From Seminavis robusta (lineage: Eukaryota; Bacillariophyta; Bacillariophyceae; Naviculales; Naviculaceae): a DNA stretch of 64,000 bases. Location of the stretch: positions 160,334 through 224,333 of the forward strand of contig CAICTM010000011.1 in NCBI GenBank assembly GCA_903772945.1. The letters run 5' to 3'. The notes beneath the pieces are model-generated. The model was not told the origin of the DNA. It did no database searches and saw nothing but the letters and a program-made list of their open reading frames with translations. The number at the start of each line of letters is the position of its first letter. Position 1 is the stretch's first letter. Below, piece by piece: positions 33,149 to 43,565 of this stretch. A program made the translations under genes and the position numbers.

Positions 33149-35545
33149 ATGGCGGATCCAAATCGCAACTCCACCACCGAAAACGGAGCCGAACGGCCCG
33201 CACTGGGGTACAATCGAACCCGATCTGCCGACGTGGACAACAGGGCGTATCGCAACCACAGCAGTCAAGCCGCCACCAGTCAGAGGGCTCTGTTAGCTCG
33301 AGATTGGTCAACGGCACATATCATTCAGGGTGATGGACAGATATCCAGAGACAGCCAGACCAACCTGGAAGCAAATTTGGGTAATAGTTGGGGGTCAAGT
33401 GGTGGAGGATTTGGTGGTGATCCGGTGGCGGGGTGGGCACAAGGCAGTTGGTCCAATGTGGCTGCAGACCCCGCCCATCGTTCGAAATCGATTACCACCA
33501 GTCATATTCCGCCCATGGCACGTCAATCCAGACGGGCAGCGACCGAAGGAGCGTCACCGAGAAAATCGGCCATACTGCATCCCTCGGCCATGCACGATGC
33601 GGCACGGCTCATGGACTGGGACAAGGTCCTCCAAATTTGTCAGCAGAATCCAGCATCGGCTGGATTTGTCGGTCATCAGGGATTCACGGCCTTGCACCAT
33701 CTCTGCAGTCGTCGTTGTCCCCGTGCGGATGTAGCCGAAGCAGTCATCAAAGGCTGTCCCGAGGCGCTGTTGATGGTGGAAACCAACAAGGGATGGACGC
33801 CCCTCCATTTCGCCTGTAGATTCAAATGCAACAAAGACGTGGTTCACAAACTGTTGAACTTGGTTCCGCAATTTGGTTCAAAAGCTGTGTCCAAACTTGA
33901 CAAACAGAGACGTACCCCATTGTGGCATGCGGTACGATACGATGCTCCGACGGGAGTTGTGCCTCAGCTGTTGGAAGTGGATCCATCCGTGATTTTGAAA
34001 GAGGGCAGTGAGTCACCCTTGCAGCTTTTCTGGGATGCCTATGCAGAAAAAATGGAAGGAAGGAGGGCGTTGCTCCCTTTTATTGGAGAGCAAGAAGGCG
34101 AAAGAGCCTCGCCGGCGGTATTGCGTGAAAGGCTCGCAAAATCAAAAGACTTGTTCAACAATTGGGAACGAGCTAATATCTTCCTCAAGGCAGCCTTTAG
34201 ATACCACCTTGATGAGAAGAACGCATTGGCCCATGTGGGCGACAGAAAGTGGCGGATTCTTCATGTAACGGCTGCCGCGAAATGCCACGCTAGCCTATTT
34301 CAGATGGCATGTGTCCTTCACCCCGAACAGGCGAGGGAATTGGACGATAGAGATCTCTATGCTGCAACCGATGATTCGACAGAAACCAAAAATCAAACGG
34401 CTCTCCATTTGGCAGCCTCTTCCAACGCCTCGGGGCCCCACGGAAGAGGGATCATTGCAGAACTGATGAGAATGTATCCCGAGGCGGTGAATATGGCAGA
34501 TCAGATCGATGGGGGCTACCCTCTCCACAGAATTGTTGAGAACAAGCACAAGCAGCATTGGACTCTTGACGGCGCTTGCGCCATCTTTGAGGCAAACCGT
34601 CAGGCTGTAGACGCCAGAGATAGCAACGGAAAAGTCCCTTTGCATCGCGCCGCCACTGCAATCGCAGCCCATCACCAGAGACCGAATAATAACAACGACG
34701 ACGATGGCGACGGCGATGACGATGACCAACAGGATGCCCCGCCTGTGGAAGTAGGCAACAGCTCCATCATACACAACTTGCTTTTGCTCTCCCCAGCCGC
34801 GGCTAACGTTCGCGACAATGACGGCTGCACTCCCTTCCACATGGTTGCCATGAATTGTGGCGACTGGACGGACGAAGTCCAAGCCGTGTACGCCGCCAAC
34901 ACAAGGGCCATCACCATGAGAGCTGGCAGAGCCGTGCACAACTCTCTCCCCATTCATCTGGCGGCAGCCAATCCCAAAGCCACTCGATCCGCCATCAAAA
35001 AGATGGTGGAGCTGAACCCTCGAGGTGTGTCTCAGGCGGACGGGCAAGGAAAGCTTCCTCTTCACATGGCCTGCGAATTGGGCAAAGACTGGGAAGACGC
35101 TGGGCTTGATCTTATCCACAATGCATTTGAACGAGCTGTCACCATGCCAGAGGAGAACGCGCGCCATTGGACGGCCTTGCACATGGCCGCTGCGTCGGCT
35201 ACACCGTGCGGCGGTTTGATCAAAAGGCTGGTGGAGTTGCATCCGGAAGCCTGTAGAATTCCAGACACGGAGGGACGGCTGCCTTTTCATTTGGCGTGTG
35301 AGGCAGGGAAGACTTGGGAAAAAGGATTGCGTCATCTCTTCGTAGGGTATCCTCCCGCTATTGCCACCGTCGACAACGAGGGGCGGCTTCCCTTGTATAT
35401 CGTTGCCGATCAATATGCCCATGCTTCGATCGCCAGAGCAATGGGCGAAGAGGACGCTAACCACGATGCGAAAGAGTCTGTTGAATTAGATGTGATGTAC
35501 AATTTGGTGCGGTCTGACCCTACCACCGTTCCAGAGGCGAGTTAA
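33149..35545 (+). CDS. Ankyrin-repeat protein
   Basis: 798 residues, single exon; ATG in CCATGG context, preferred to 33128. Residues ~1-140 are polar and low-complexity. Ankyrin repeats run from ~148 (HDAARLMDWDKVLQICQQNP) with GFTALHHLCSRR, GWTPLHFACRFK and RRTPLWHAVRYD. After a helical spacer around QLFWDAYAEKMEGR, further units continue (QTALHLAASS, GGYPLHRIVENK, GKVPLHRAATAI, GCTPFHMVAMN, GKLPLHMACELG, HWTALHMAAAS, GRLPFHLACEAG, GRLPLYIVADQY). An Asn/Asp-rich insert sits at ~511-530. Probably a cytosolic or nuclear interaction scaffold; partners unknown. Confidence 0.85.
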   Translation: MADPNRNSTTENGAERPALGYNRTRSADVDNRAYRNHSSQAATSQRALLARDWSTAHIIQGDGQISRDSQTNLEANLGNSWGSSGGGFGGDPVAGWAQGSWSNVAADPAHRSKSITTSHIPPMARQSRRAATEGASPRKSAILHPSAMHDAARLMDWDKVLQICQQNPASAGFVGHQGFTALHHLCSRRCPRADVAEAVIKGCPEALLMVETNKGWTPLHFACRFKCNKDVVHKLLNLVPQFGSKAVSKLDKQRRTPLWHAVRYDAPTGVVPQLLEVDPSVILKEGSESPLQLFWDAYAEKMEGRRALLPFIGEQEGERASPAVLRERLAKSKDLFNNWERANIFLKAAFRYHLDEKNALAHVGDRKWRILHVTAAAKCHASLFQMACVLHPEQARELDDRDLYAATDDSTETKNQTALHLAASSNASGPHGRGIIAELMRMYPEAVNMADQIDGGYPLHRIVENKHKQHWTLDGACAIFEANRQAVDARDSNGKVPLHRAATAIAAHHQRPNNNNDDDGDGDDDDQQDAPPVEVGNSSIIHNLLLLSPAAANVRDNDGCTPFHMVAMNCGDWTDEVQAVYAANTRAITMRAGRAVHNSLPIHLAAANPKATRSAIKKMVELNPRGVSQADGQGKLPLHMACELGKDWEDAGLDLIHNAFERAVTMPEENARHWTALHMAAASATPCGGLIKRLVELHPEACRIPDTEGRLPFHLACEAGKTWEKGLRHLFVGYPPAIATVDNEGRLPLYIVADQYAHASIARAMGEEDANHDAKESVELDVMYNLVRSDPTTVPEAS

Positions 35546-35893
35546 ATGTAATGCCTGAATGGGCTTACGTTACATGTGCGTTGATGGGACGTTTAGATAT
35601 TCTCATTATATTAGATAGTTTATAGATTATTCTATCACCTCAGCCTGCCAAATGTGTTTCGTAGCGGTAGCCAGCAAGATTCGAGAAGTCAGTTGCCAAG
35701 AACCATTCTCGCACCATATATCGCGGACGACATCAGAGAGGAGAGGCAGGCCACAGAAACCAGCGAAACGGTGGCGATGCAAGGGATGCAGGTACCAGTG
35801 CCATTATCATCTGACAGCCGTCGGCCAGGAGTATTTCTAGCCCGAACGAGCGAGTTTGGAGCAGCAGAACAAATTAATTTAGCAAGACTCATC
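35546..35893. other. Convergent 3' region, nothing recognised
   Basis: 348 bp between two stop codons. AT-rich near 35590-35640. No further feature seen. Confidence 0.35.
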
Positions 35894-37159
35894 CTATTCC
35901 TCCCACTTCCCATTCTGGAACACACGCATGCATTCTGCGTGTAACTTGTCGTCTGCACAGGCGATGACACCGTCCTCATTTTCGGCTTCATCCCTGGATT
36001 TGGAATAGTCCAGCGGCCGGCCGAACTTGTCTGTGACCTTGCCTCCCAACGAACGCAGCATTGCATCTGCTGCCGCGACATCCCAAAGTGATGTTCCCGA
36101 CTTTGGAAAGAACCATAGACCCTCGTTGTGCTGCCTCAACACGAGCCGTAACGCTTTCTCCCCTGCGCCACTAATATGCATCGGTGTCGGGTCGATAACG
36201 CCAAGCATTCCGAGCTGCTTGCAAACATCTTCCACAACGCCTTTGGACCGAGAGCTTGAAATGATTGCTCGCGGGAGATCTGATGATGGATTCTCACTAT
36301 TTGTAGGTTGGGTTGCAGCAGAAACTGGCAGCAAGGTGTCTCCCCCTGCAATAAATCCACCCCCAAGCAGAGGCCCACCGTACACAGCAGCACAAGGCGT
36401 GCCCATAACAGGTGGCAATCCTTCGTACCCGAACGGCTTACAGATGACGCCAAAGTGAGGCTGATAATCCAGGTTGACGGAAACTAAAACAGAAACTGCA
36501 TCGTATTTTCCTTTGGCATACGAGCTCGTCCCATCGAGGGGGTCAATAATGACACAAACCCTTGACACATCCACGATGACTTCCTTCTTCTCGTCTTCAG
36601 ATAGATCGTAAGATGGCTTGTTTTCTATTGTTGCATCATGAGATGACACGGCCAGAGGCAGTGATTGTGGCGCTTGGCTGCCACCACTTCTGTTCTTGAA
36701 GCGAAGAAAGACCTCTCGCCTGCATCCTTCCCTCATGCCCGCGTCCGAGGCGTGTTCTAACTTTTCTTGGGGTATTTTGGCTCCTCCTTCCGGGCTTTCT
36801 TCTCCCAGAATCCTCACATTGGTAGACACCCGTTGGACTGCGCTGGTGATAATTTGCTGGGCAGCATAATCGGCATCCGTTACAAAAGTGCCATCCACTT
36901 TCAAGCGTGCGTTCTTATTGGAGTCTTCTGGTAGGGCAAAGGCTCGGATGGTCAGGGATGCCCCTACTGCTGCTGACATGACCGACGAGGCCATGTCCAG
37001 CAGGTTGACTGAAGGACCCGATGCCATGGTTCTTTTGCTAACTATTCTCGTGGGTAGCCTTGTTCTTCCGATGAAACCGTTGTTGGAGACAAATGGATCC
37101 AATCTCAATGATACCGCTAATCTTTGATGACCTAAAAGGATCCTAACACCGCTGGCCAT
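35894..37159 (-). CDS. Inositol monophosphatase-superfamily phosphatase, bisphosphate nucleotidase type
   Basis: 421 residues, single exon. Metal-binding motifs of the lithium-sensitive FIG superfamily: VTDADYAAQ (93-101), GEES (119-122), DPLDGTSSYAKG (206-217) and WDVAAADAML (359-368). The order and the long spacing between GEES and DPLDGT fit 3'(2'),5'-bisphosphate nucleotidase or inositol polyphosphate 1-phosphatase better than simple inositol monophosphatase. Likely substrates are PAP/PAPS or inositol bisphosphates. The N-terminal ~45 residues are basic with few acidic residues and could be an organelle presequence; a second in-frame Met at 45 (TMASGPS) could give a cytosolic form. Confidence 0.85.
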   Translation of the reverse strand: MASGVRILLGHQRLAVSLRLDPFVSNNGFIGRTRLPTRIVSKRTMASGPSVNLLDMASSVMSAAVGASLTIRAFALPEDSNKNARLKVDGTFVTDADYAAQQIITSAVQRVSTNVRILGEESPEGGAKIPQEKLEHASDAGMREGCRREVFLRFKNRSGGSQAPQSLPLAVSSHDATIENKPSYDLSEDEKKEVIVDVSRVCVIIDPLDGTSSYAKGKYDAVSVLVSVNLDYQPHFGVICKPFGYEGLPPVMGTPCAAVYGGPLLGGGFIAGGDTLLPVSAATQPTNSENPSSDLPRAIISSSRSKGVVEDVCKQLGMLGVIDPTPMHISGAGEKALRLVLRQHNEGLWFFPKSGTSLWDVAAADAMLRSLGGKVTDKFGRPLDYSKSRDEAENEDGVIACADDKLHAECMRVFQNGKWEE

Positions 37160-38483
37160 AAGGAGCTTCCAGCAGATTGTACCCAGATAAGATTTCTTGG
37201 GCTCAGTCGTCTAGTAGGTTGAAGATAACTTACTTCAACTCTTGGTGGTGTTCCTTGTGTTCGTGGCGACAAGAAGCAAGCCCAAAGTGTCTTCTTTCTG
37301 TTGGCAGCAGACAGTCTGGTCTTTCAACGAGGCGATGAGGCGTTGAAATACAAAGATGATGTGACCGTCGTTTGTCAGCTCTTGTTGAGTCGGGGATATC
37401 TGGCATGCGCAGAGGCACCACTCAGAGCATTATTACTGTTTCCTTTATGGTACCGGTGGAGTGCTACCGGTACCACTCGCGAAATTGGCCCAACATAAAA
37501 CATTCCACGCTCTGCATGGTGGTACCATGCACATGTACTTGTACCGGTATGTCCCTCGCTATCTGTGGTTTACCAAACACCATCCCAACCCTGCTCTTCC
37601 CTCCTTCCGACGATCCACCCACTTGTCTGCTCTTAACACTCTTCTTTGACATTCAATACCTTTAAAAACATTGCCCAGCTGCAAGGGCTTGCTGTACCCG
37701 CTCACCAGGGACCCCATCCACCCATCTTGGGTCAACATCTACCGGTAGCGGTATCCCCCCGATACATCTTTAAATCGATATCTGGCGGAAAGTACCCTTT
37801 GCGCATACATTTAGAGTTGTCCCTGTCGCAGCACTTGCTGGTACCGGTGAGCCCAGGGATACTGTAGACACTAAACCAATCCGGTTTGGGCTGATTGGAA
37901 AGGCACCTACTGGTTGAATTCATGAGGAAGTACGCACCAAGCCTGTCTTTCCAAGCTCATCTTGTATAGGTACTTTTGCCAAAGTGCCATTTTAAAATAA
38001 AGGTCATGTATGTTAAACGCTACCATGGTACAGTCGTACTACTCATTCTCATGTACTGATGATGTCCTTTGGCCAACTCGGCTCTCGCTGGGGCTCCACG
38101 AGCGAGTTGCCGGCTCGATAGGTCGGCAGGTCTCCACGAGCCATCAAAGGGATAAGTTGACGGCCATGTTTGCTAACGTCAAGAGCTGTCGAATGGTAAT
38201 GGGCGCTGCCGAAGACGGCTTTTTAGCCTGGGACCACCGGATGCTTGTGAGCGAAAAACGCTCCCGTGCCTTTTTGATTGATGGCTGCTCCTATTTAAAA
38301 TAGCTTGTTGAGTAACTGTCCTACCAAAACCGTGCAGGAGGGTGTGCTTGGTTACCGTATATCACACACATGGCTACCGTAGCTCGTCATGGAACAAAAT
38401 AAAATGAGTTGTAGTTGTTTTAGCTGCAAATGAAAAACCCAAACAAATCCAACTGTCTTTCATCCATCCATCCATATTATTAT
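37160..38483. other. Intergenic region with GGTACCGG palindromes
   Basis: 1.3 kb. Holds several copies of GGTACCGGT / ACCGGTACC-type words (37449, 37473, 37541, 37840) and CATC microsatellite sequence at 38461-38474. A 97-codon ORF at 38010-38303 has no domain, signal or family resemblance and is not called as a gene. Confidence 0.45.
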
Positions 38484-39559
38484 TTATCCCCTTGTTCGAC
38501 TTCCAATACTGGAAGTGACACTTCGACTTGCAGCCGTCTCAAATTCACGCAATGCCATTGGCACGCATTCGGGCACCCGAACCGGAGGTGAGATCTTCCC
38601 TCTTCGAGCCCCTACATGAAGATCCAAGAATTCAATCAATTTTTCGACAAATGCACCTGTCGGCCGCAAGAGTGCTTCGATATTGTTGTGTCCAGCGCCT
38701 TCTACCCAGAAGGGTTTTGCTCTCCAAGGTTGCGGCAAGGCCATGAATAGGTCTTCCCCGTGCCAAAATGGAACGACCTCGTCTTGTGTTCCGTGGACCT
38801 GATTATTTTGCAATTGATTGATTCAATGATTCATTCGTTTCCAATGGAAAAAGGTTGAGTACTTGGACTAGCTAGCCGAATTGTAATGGAAGTCGAAGAA
38901 GGCCAGCCAATGACTTACAATGAACACAGCACACCGAATGTTGGGAGCATAGTCAATATTTGGGAACTGTAAAAACGAACAAGGTTCAACATTAGACGTC
39001 GTGGACCAATAGAGACTTCTACAAAACACACGCTCCATCGACATACCTTATCGCCCACCATGGTGAATCGAAAGTTGAATGCTACTCGGTAGGCACTGAG
39101 GAGTGGACTCTGTAGAATCACTCCACCGACACTGCGTCCCTGCTTTGCCGTTTTGCTTGCCAAATAGCACGATGGTCCGGATCCCAACGACCGTCCATAG
39201 AGGACAATCTGTTCGGGTTGCAAGTGTCTCACGGTCAACAAATATTGAAAGGCCGCCTCGATATCGGCATAGCAATTCTCTTCGCAGGGGGTTCCGTTGG
39301 ATTTGCCATAGCCCGTGTAATCGTAGGCCATGATATTGACGCGAAGGACTCGAGCCAGATCATTGAACCAATCGTAGATCATGCCTAAGTCTTCGGCATT
39401 GCCATGAGAAAAGAGGATTGTGACTTGGGCATTGGGCCGTTCAATGAAAAAGGCAGGAATGCGACTGCCGGTCGAAGTGTTCAACCAAAAGTGGCGGGAA
39501 GGATGAAGGTACGTCGGAGGTGGAGGTTGGAATAGCAGTGAACTGATCAAGTCTCCCAT
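38484..39559 (-). CDS. ABHD17-like alpha/beta hydrolase, three exons
   Basis: Exons 39047-39559, 38919-38966 and 38484-38798 join in phase 0 over GT-AG introns to 291 residues. Family marks: FQPPPPTYLHP near the N-terminus, ILFSHGNAEDLG, AYDYTGYGKSNG, nucleophile elbow YGRSLGSG (Ser124), catalytic Asp193 in VHGTQDEVVP and His224 in EGAGHNNIE. ABHD17 relatives remove palmitate from proteins at membranes. This one lacks the N-terminal Cys cluster of animal members but starts MGDLISS, a plausible N-myristoylation site that would bring it to membranes. Substrate not known. Confidence 0.88.
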
Positions 39560-40007
39560 GCTTCAATTCATGTACAGTGTACTAGTCTAGAAAGCTGTAT
39601 GTGGTGTGTGGAGTTGGTTTTGATGATGGAATTCGGCCGCCGCCATTGTGAACAAGCACAGCGATCGAAAGGCGGTGACAGCGAAGAGACAGTTCCTCAA
39701 CGGAGCACGGCGGTGCTGGCGGTGGCACCGTGCTGCAAAGTGTACAGTATAACCCAGCTGAGCTAGCAAATGTTTAGAGATGTTTGAGGACGGTGGGACG
39801 CAACAACACAACTCAAGCATCTATCTTTAGAGCTCCTTTTCCCTGAATTAGGAGGATAAGAAAAAGCTGCTGTCAGGTATTCAGCCAACTACATGTAGCA
39901 GATGCAAGAAGAAACACAAACGGTTGCTTGTTGCCGCCATCGACGAACAAAGCAATGTCCCAATGTGGTAAAGTGTAGTGGTTGCAAGGTGAACACAGCA
40001 CTTTCTT
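39560..40007. other. Intergenic region, nothing recognised
   Basis: 448 bp between the ABHD17-like start and the stop of the ankyrin-like gene. No ORF or RNA feature supported. Confidence 0.35.
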
Positions 40008-41616
40008 TCACAAATGGACAACTGGTAAAACTACGACTAGGCATTTCTCTGGGATAAAGTCTTGAACCCAAGCCCTTACAGGAACAGTGCGACCTCTCAG
40101 CAAAGAAATTCTGTCCCAGGGGCAACCATTTTCAATTGCAAACTTTAACACCTCCAAATGGCCACGGGAAGCGGCATTCACACATGTCCACCTATCCCAT
40201 GGGCAACCATGTTCATGGGCATATTTGAGACATTCCAAATGGTCATTCCTGGCAGCATTGATGCATGTTTGTCGGTCCCATGGGCAACCGTTTTCCTTAG
40301 CAAATTTGAGGCATTCAAAATGACCCTTGGATGCAGCACTGCTGCATGTTTGTTCATCCCATGCACACCCATTTTCATGAGCATACATGAGGCAATCCAA
40401 ATGGCCATTTTCGGCAGCAAGTCTGCAGGTGTCTTTATCCCATGGACACTCATTTTCATGGGCATATTTTAGAACATTCAAATGGCCACCCTTGGCAGCC
40501 CTTTCACACGTCCTTCGATTCCATCGGCAGCCATTCTCATGGGCATATGTCAGAATTTTCAGATGACCTTTTTCAGCAGCAGCTGCACGGATTCCAAGGA
40601 CAGCCATTCTCATGGGCATATTTCAGCACATCCAAATGCCCACCATGGGCAGCATCAGCACATGTATGAGCATCCCATGGACAGTTGTTTTCATGTGCAT
40701 ACTGTAGGGTTTGCAAATGACCATTGCTAGCTGCATTGCGGCATGTAGACTCATCCCAAGGGCAGTTGTTTTCATGTGCATATTTGATGACACCCAAATG
40801 ACCGTTTGAGGCAGCCCAGCTGCATGTGTTGCTATCCCATGAGCAGCCCCATAGATGAAGACTTCTGAGAACTTTCAAATGACCATTTTCCGCCGCATGG
40901 CTGCATGTCCAGCAATTCCATGAACAGCCTTCTTGCAGAGCTCTCATTAGCAAGGTGTAGTGGCCATTTGCTGCAGCACCATTACATGTATCTGCATTCC
41001 AAGAAAACCCCTTATTCTGGGACCATCTTAAAACTTCAAGACTCCCCGCTTTGGCGGCTTCAGCACACACGTCAACCATCAGTCCACATGTGAAAGTTTC
41101 ATAATAGGTCCACCAATACTCTGCCCGAGACAAAACCGAGAAAGTTGCGGAGTACAAAGTATCAGAAGCGGCTGCTAAGCGTCTTTCGTCTTCATCATTG
41201 TGATCAATAACCATTGGAGGCTTATCCACAGTTTTACAGTACGTTTCATAGAGCTCTTTCATTTTGTGGCTCACTGGGGCCACAAAAACAAATTGTCCCA
41301 TGCCAACAAACGGGAAAATGTTGTTGGTCCAGATATCCTCATGCCTTAAACAGGAGTCTTCAGGGGCAAGACTGAGGTTGGTGAATGCCTGACGGACAAC
41401 CTCGTTCATCTGTTTTTGCAGGTTCAAGGCAATCTCGAGCTCATGCTTTGCTTCTGCTTTGCTGTTACCCTGGATTGTCTGGAGATACCGCAAAAGAGTC
41501 GAAAGTGCCGCGGATGCATCTTCACTAGTGACTTCTACTGAACATTTAGTTCGCTTCTGCTGCTCAGGTAGGGCTGAGCTGAATTGGAGACCTCTCTTGC
41601 TGCTATCTTCCTCCAT
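40008..41616 (-). pseudogene. F-box-like/ankyrin-like repeat gene with a frameshift
   Basis: Starts MEEDSSKRGLQFSS at 41616. An F-box-like segment (IWTNNIFPFVGMGQFVFVAP) is followed by repeats of ~27-28 residues of the form CPWD..TC..AA..GHL..LKYAHENG, an ankyrin-like family abundant in diatoms and related algae. The frame from 41616 stops at 40573 in the middle of a repeat; the same repeat pattern continues in another frame down to 40008. In the broken unit the distance from the Trp to the Gly-His pair is 34 nt where intact units have 42, an 8-nt deficit near 40593. Either a decaying gene or an allele or assembly error; the restored reading is not given. Confidence 0.75.
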
Positions 41617-41821
41617 CCTTGACTACTTGACAATGGCAGAAGTACATGTACCATCCACCGCTTCATGGCAAGCGTATTGGCTGCCGTACCTTTTGGATCT
41701 TTTGAGAAGCCAGCAAGGCTGTACCCAAAGATCCCTCGAAGTGATCTGAGCGTTGGTAGAATGAGAAAAAGGTCCAGCAGTCTTCAGAGATCCTTTGCAT
41801 GCTTCTGCCATCATAGTAAAC

Positions 41822-43341
41822 ATGGCAACAAGCACAGAGAGGAGAGACATGCATGCAGCTGGGAAGATTCCCTGGCTGATAATTGTTGCTCTCGTCGTCT
41901 TTATTTCAGAAAATTCTGTCGAAGCGTTTTCTGCCTCCCCACCTACTAGTGGTCTTGGCTCTACCGACCCATTATCCCAAACAACACTGCGGATACCCCA
42001 CCGAGCAAATTCTCCTTATTCATCACCATTATCTATTCGAAAGCGGCACGGGAAACAACGGTTCAACCGGGAGCTCTTCTCTGCCACAAATAATGATGAC
42101 AATCCCAACGCTGTTGCCGATCGCAACCAAGGAATCTTGGTACTCTTGACTGTGCCACTGGCATGGGGAACATTCGAGCCTGTCGTACGCTACGTCTATG
42201 CCATTGAACCACCTATTCCGGGGTTGGTGTTTTCGCCATGCTACTATTTTGTAGCAGCATCGGCTCTCTCTCTTCTCTCCATTGTCTCGGCGCCCACCGA
42301 CACTGCCTCGGACGACACTGTTGTTTCACCCGACGACAATGATGACAATATTCCCTCATCCACTACTAGTCCCATTCTGGGTGGTATGGAACTTGGTTTT
42401 TACCTCTTTGCGGGCAATCTATTGCAAGTTTTGGCATTGAAAACGCTCAATTCGGACCGAGTGGCTTTCTTGATACAGCTGACAACGGTGAGTAAAGTGA
42501 ATGTTCGTTGTGACATATACCGTACCGGTACTATTGCATGATTGATTGATTGATTGATTGATTGGTAAGCTAATCCGACAATTCCCATGCGCTGCAACAG
42601 ATATTTGTACCACTTGTGCAAGGCATTGCTGCCAGAAATCTCTTGGCAATCCCAATCCGAACGTGGATTGCCTGCTTGATAGCTCTCCTTGGCGTGGCTG
42701 TCATTGGATTGGAGGGCGAGCCGCAGCCTTTGGACCCCTCCCTTGTCTTGGCATCGGATCAGGGACAGTTCCACCTGAGTCAGGGTGACTTCCTAGTGGT
42801 TCTCTGTGCTCTCTTTTACACATTCCACTGCATTCGTCTCGAAATCTATGCCAAGCAAACAAGGGCCGTGACATTGGCAGCCTACAAAGCCACCACCGAA
42901 ACCACGCTGAGTGTGTTGCTGCTTCTGGGGCTGTTGGCATACGGGGGTACTTCCAGCAATGGTAGTAACGACAATCTACTGGCCAACTTTGCTCGGGAAA
43001 ACAGTGAGGAAATCTCTTCCTTTTTGACCACCATCCCGGACCGATTGACCGATGGATCCATTCCTCCCTCTGTTCTGATTCCAGCCTTGGGAGCTATTCT
43101 GTGGACGGGCCTCGTCACGGTGGCCTATACCATTTATGCGCAGAGCTATGGACAAAGCCGTGTTAAACCATCGGACGCCAATCTGATTTACACTTTTCAG
43201 CCAGTGTGGACATCCCTCCTCGCATACCTACTGCTGGGAGAAACTCTGGGTCCGACTGGGTTTATTGGAGGTGCCTTGATTGGCTTTGCTGTGTTTTTGG
43301 TATTCCAACAAGATGGTGAACCATCAGGATCGCAGCCATGA
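41822..43341 (+). CDS. Plastid-targeted EamA/DMT-family transporter, two exons
   Basis: Exon 1 runs from 41822 to 42487 and exon 2 from 42601 to 43341, with a GTGAGT...ACAG intron of 113 bp in phase 0 (468 residues). Alternative starts are 41795 and 41849. The N-terminus has a signal-anchor (IPWLIIVALVVFISE) followed by VEA/FSASPP, an ASAF-like plastid motif. About ten membrane segments follow in two EamA halves: GILVLLTVPLAWGTFEPVVRY, FLIQLTT joined to IFVPLVQGIAARN across the intron, and later NLIYTFQPVWTSLLAYLLLG. The fold is that of drug/metabolite transporters, including plastid phosphate translocators. Substrate unknown. Exon 1 has an Asp/Ser-rich loop. Confidence 0.85.
42541..42564. 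repeat. GATT tetranucleotide microsatellite in an intron
   Basis: Six tandem GATT units inside the DMT-transporter intron, between donor at 42488 and acceptor at 42600. Length may vary between strains. Confidence 0.8.
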
Positions 43342-43565
43342 GCCATGATACTTCTTTGTTGGCTAGCTGTATGGGTACTGTAACGGTCAGCAATTATGTC
43401 ACAGATAGCCAAAACAGAAAGCCGAAATAACATCTTGGGTGTGGATTGGGGGAATCATACAAGTACGCAACCCATCTCATAGAATCAAGAATAAATAGAA
43501 TACAGTATTTCTATCAATAATCTACACCTTGTACAACAGAAAGGCCTGCAAAAAGAAATTGCCCA

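Noticed and set aside
38010-38303. 97-codon plus-strand ORF
   Set aside because: No domain, signal or repeat logic, and the surrounding DNA is palindrome-rich intergenic sequence.
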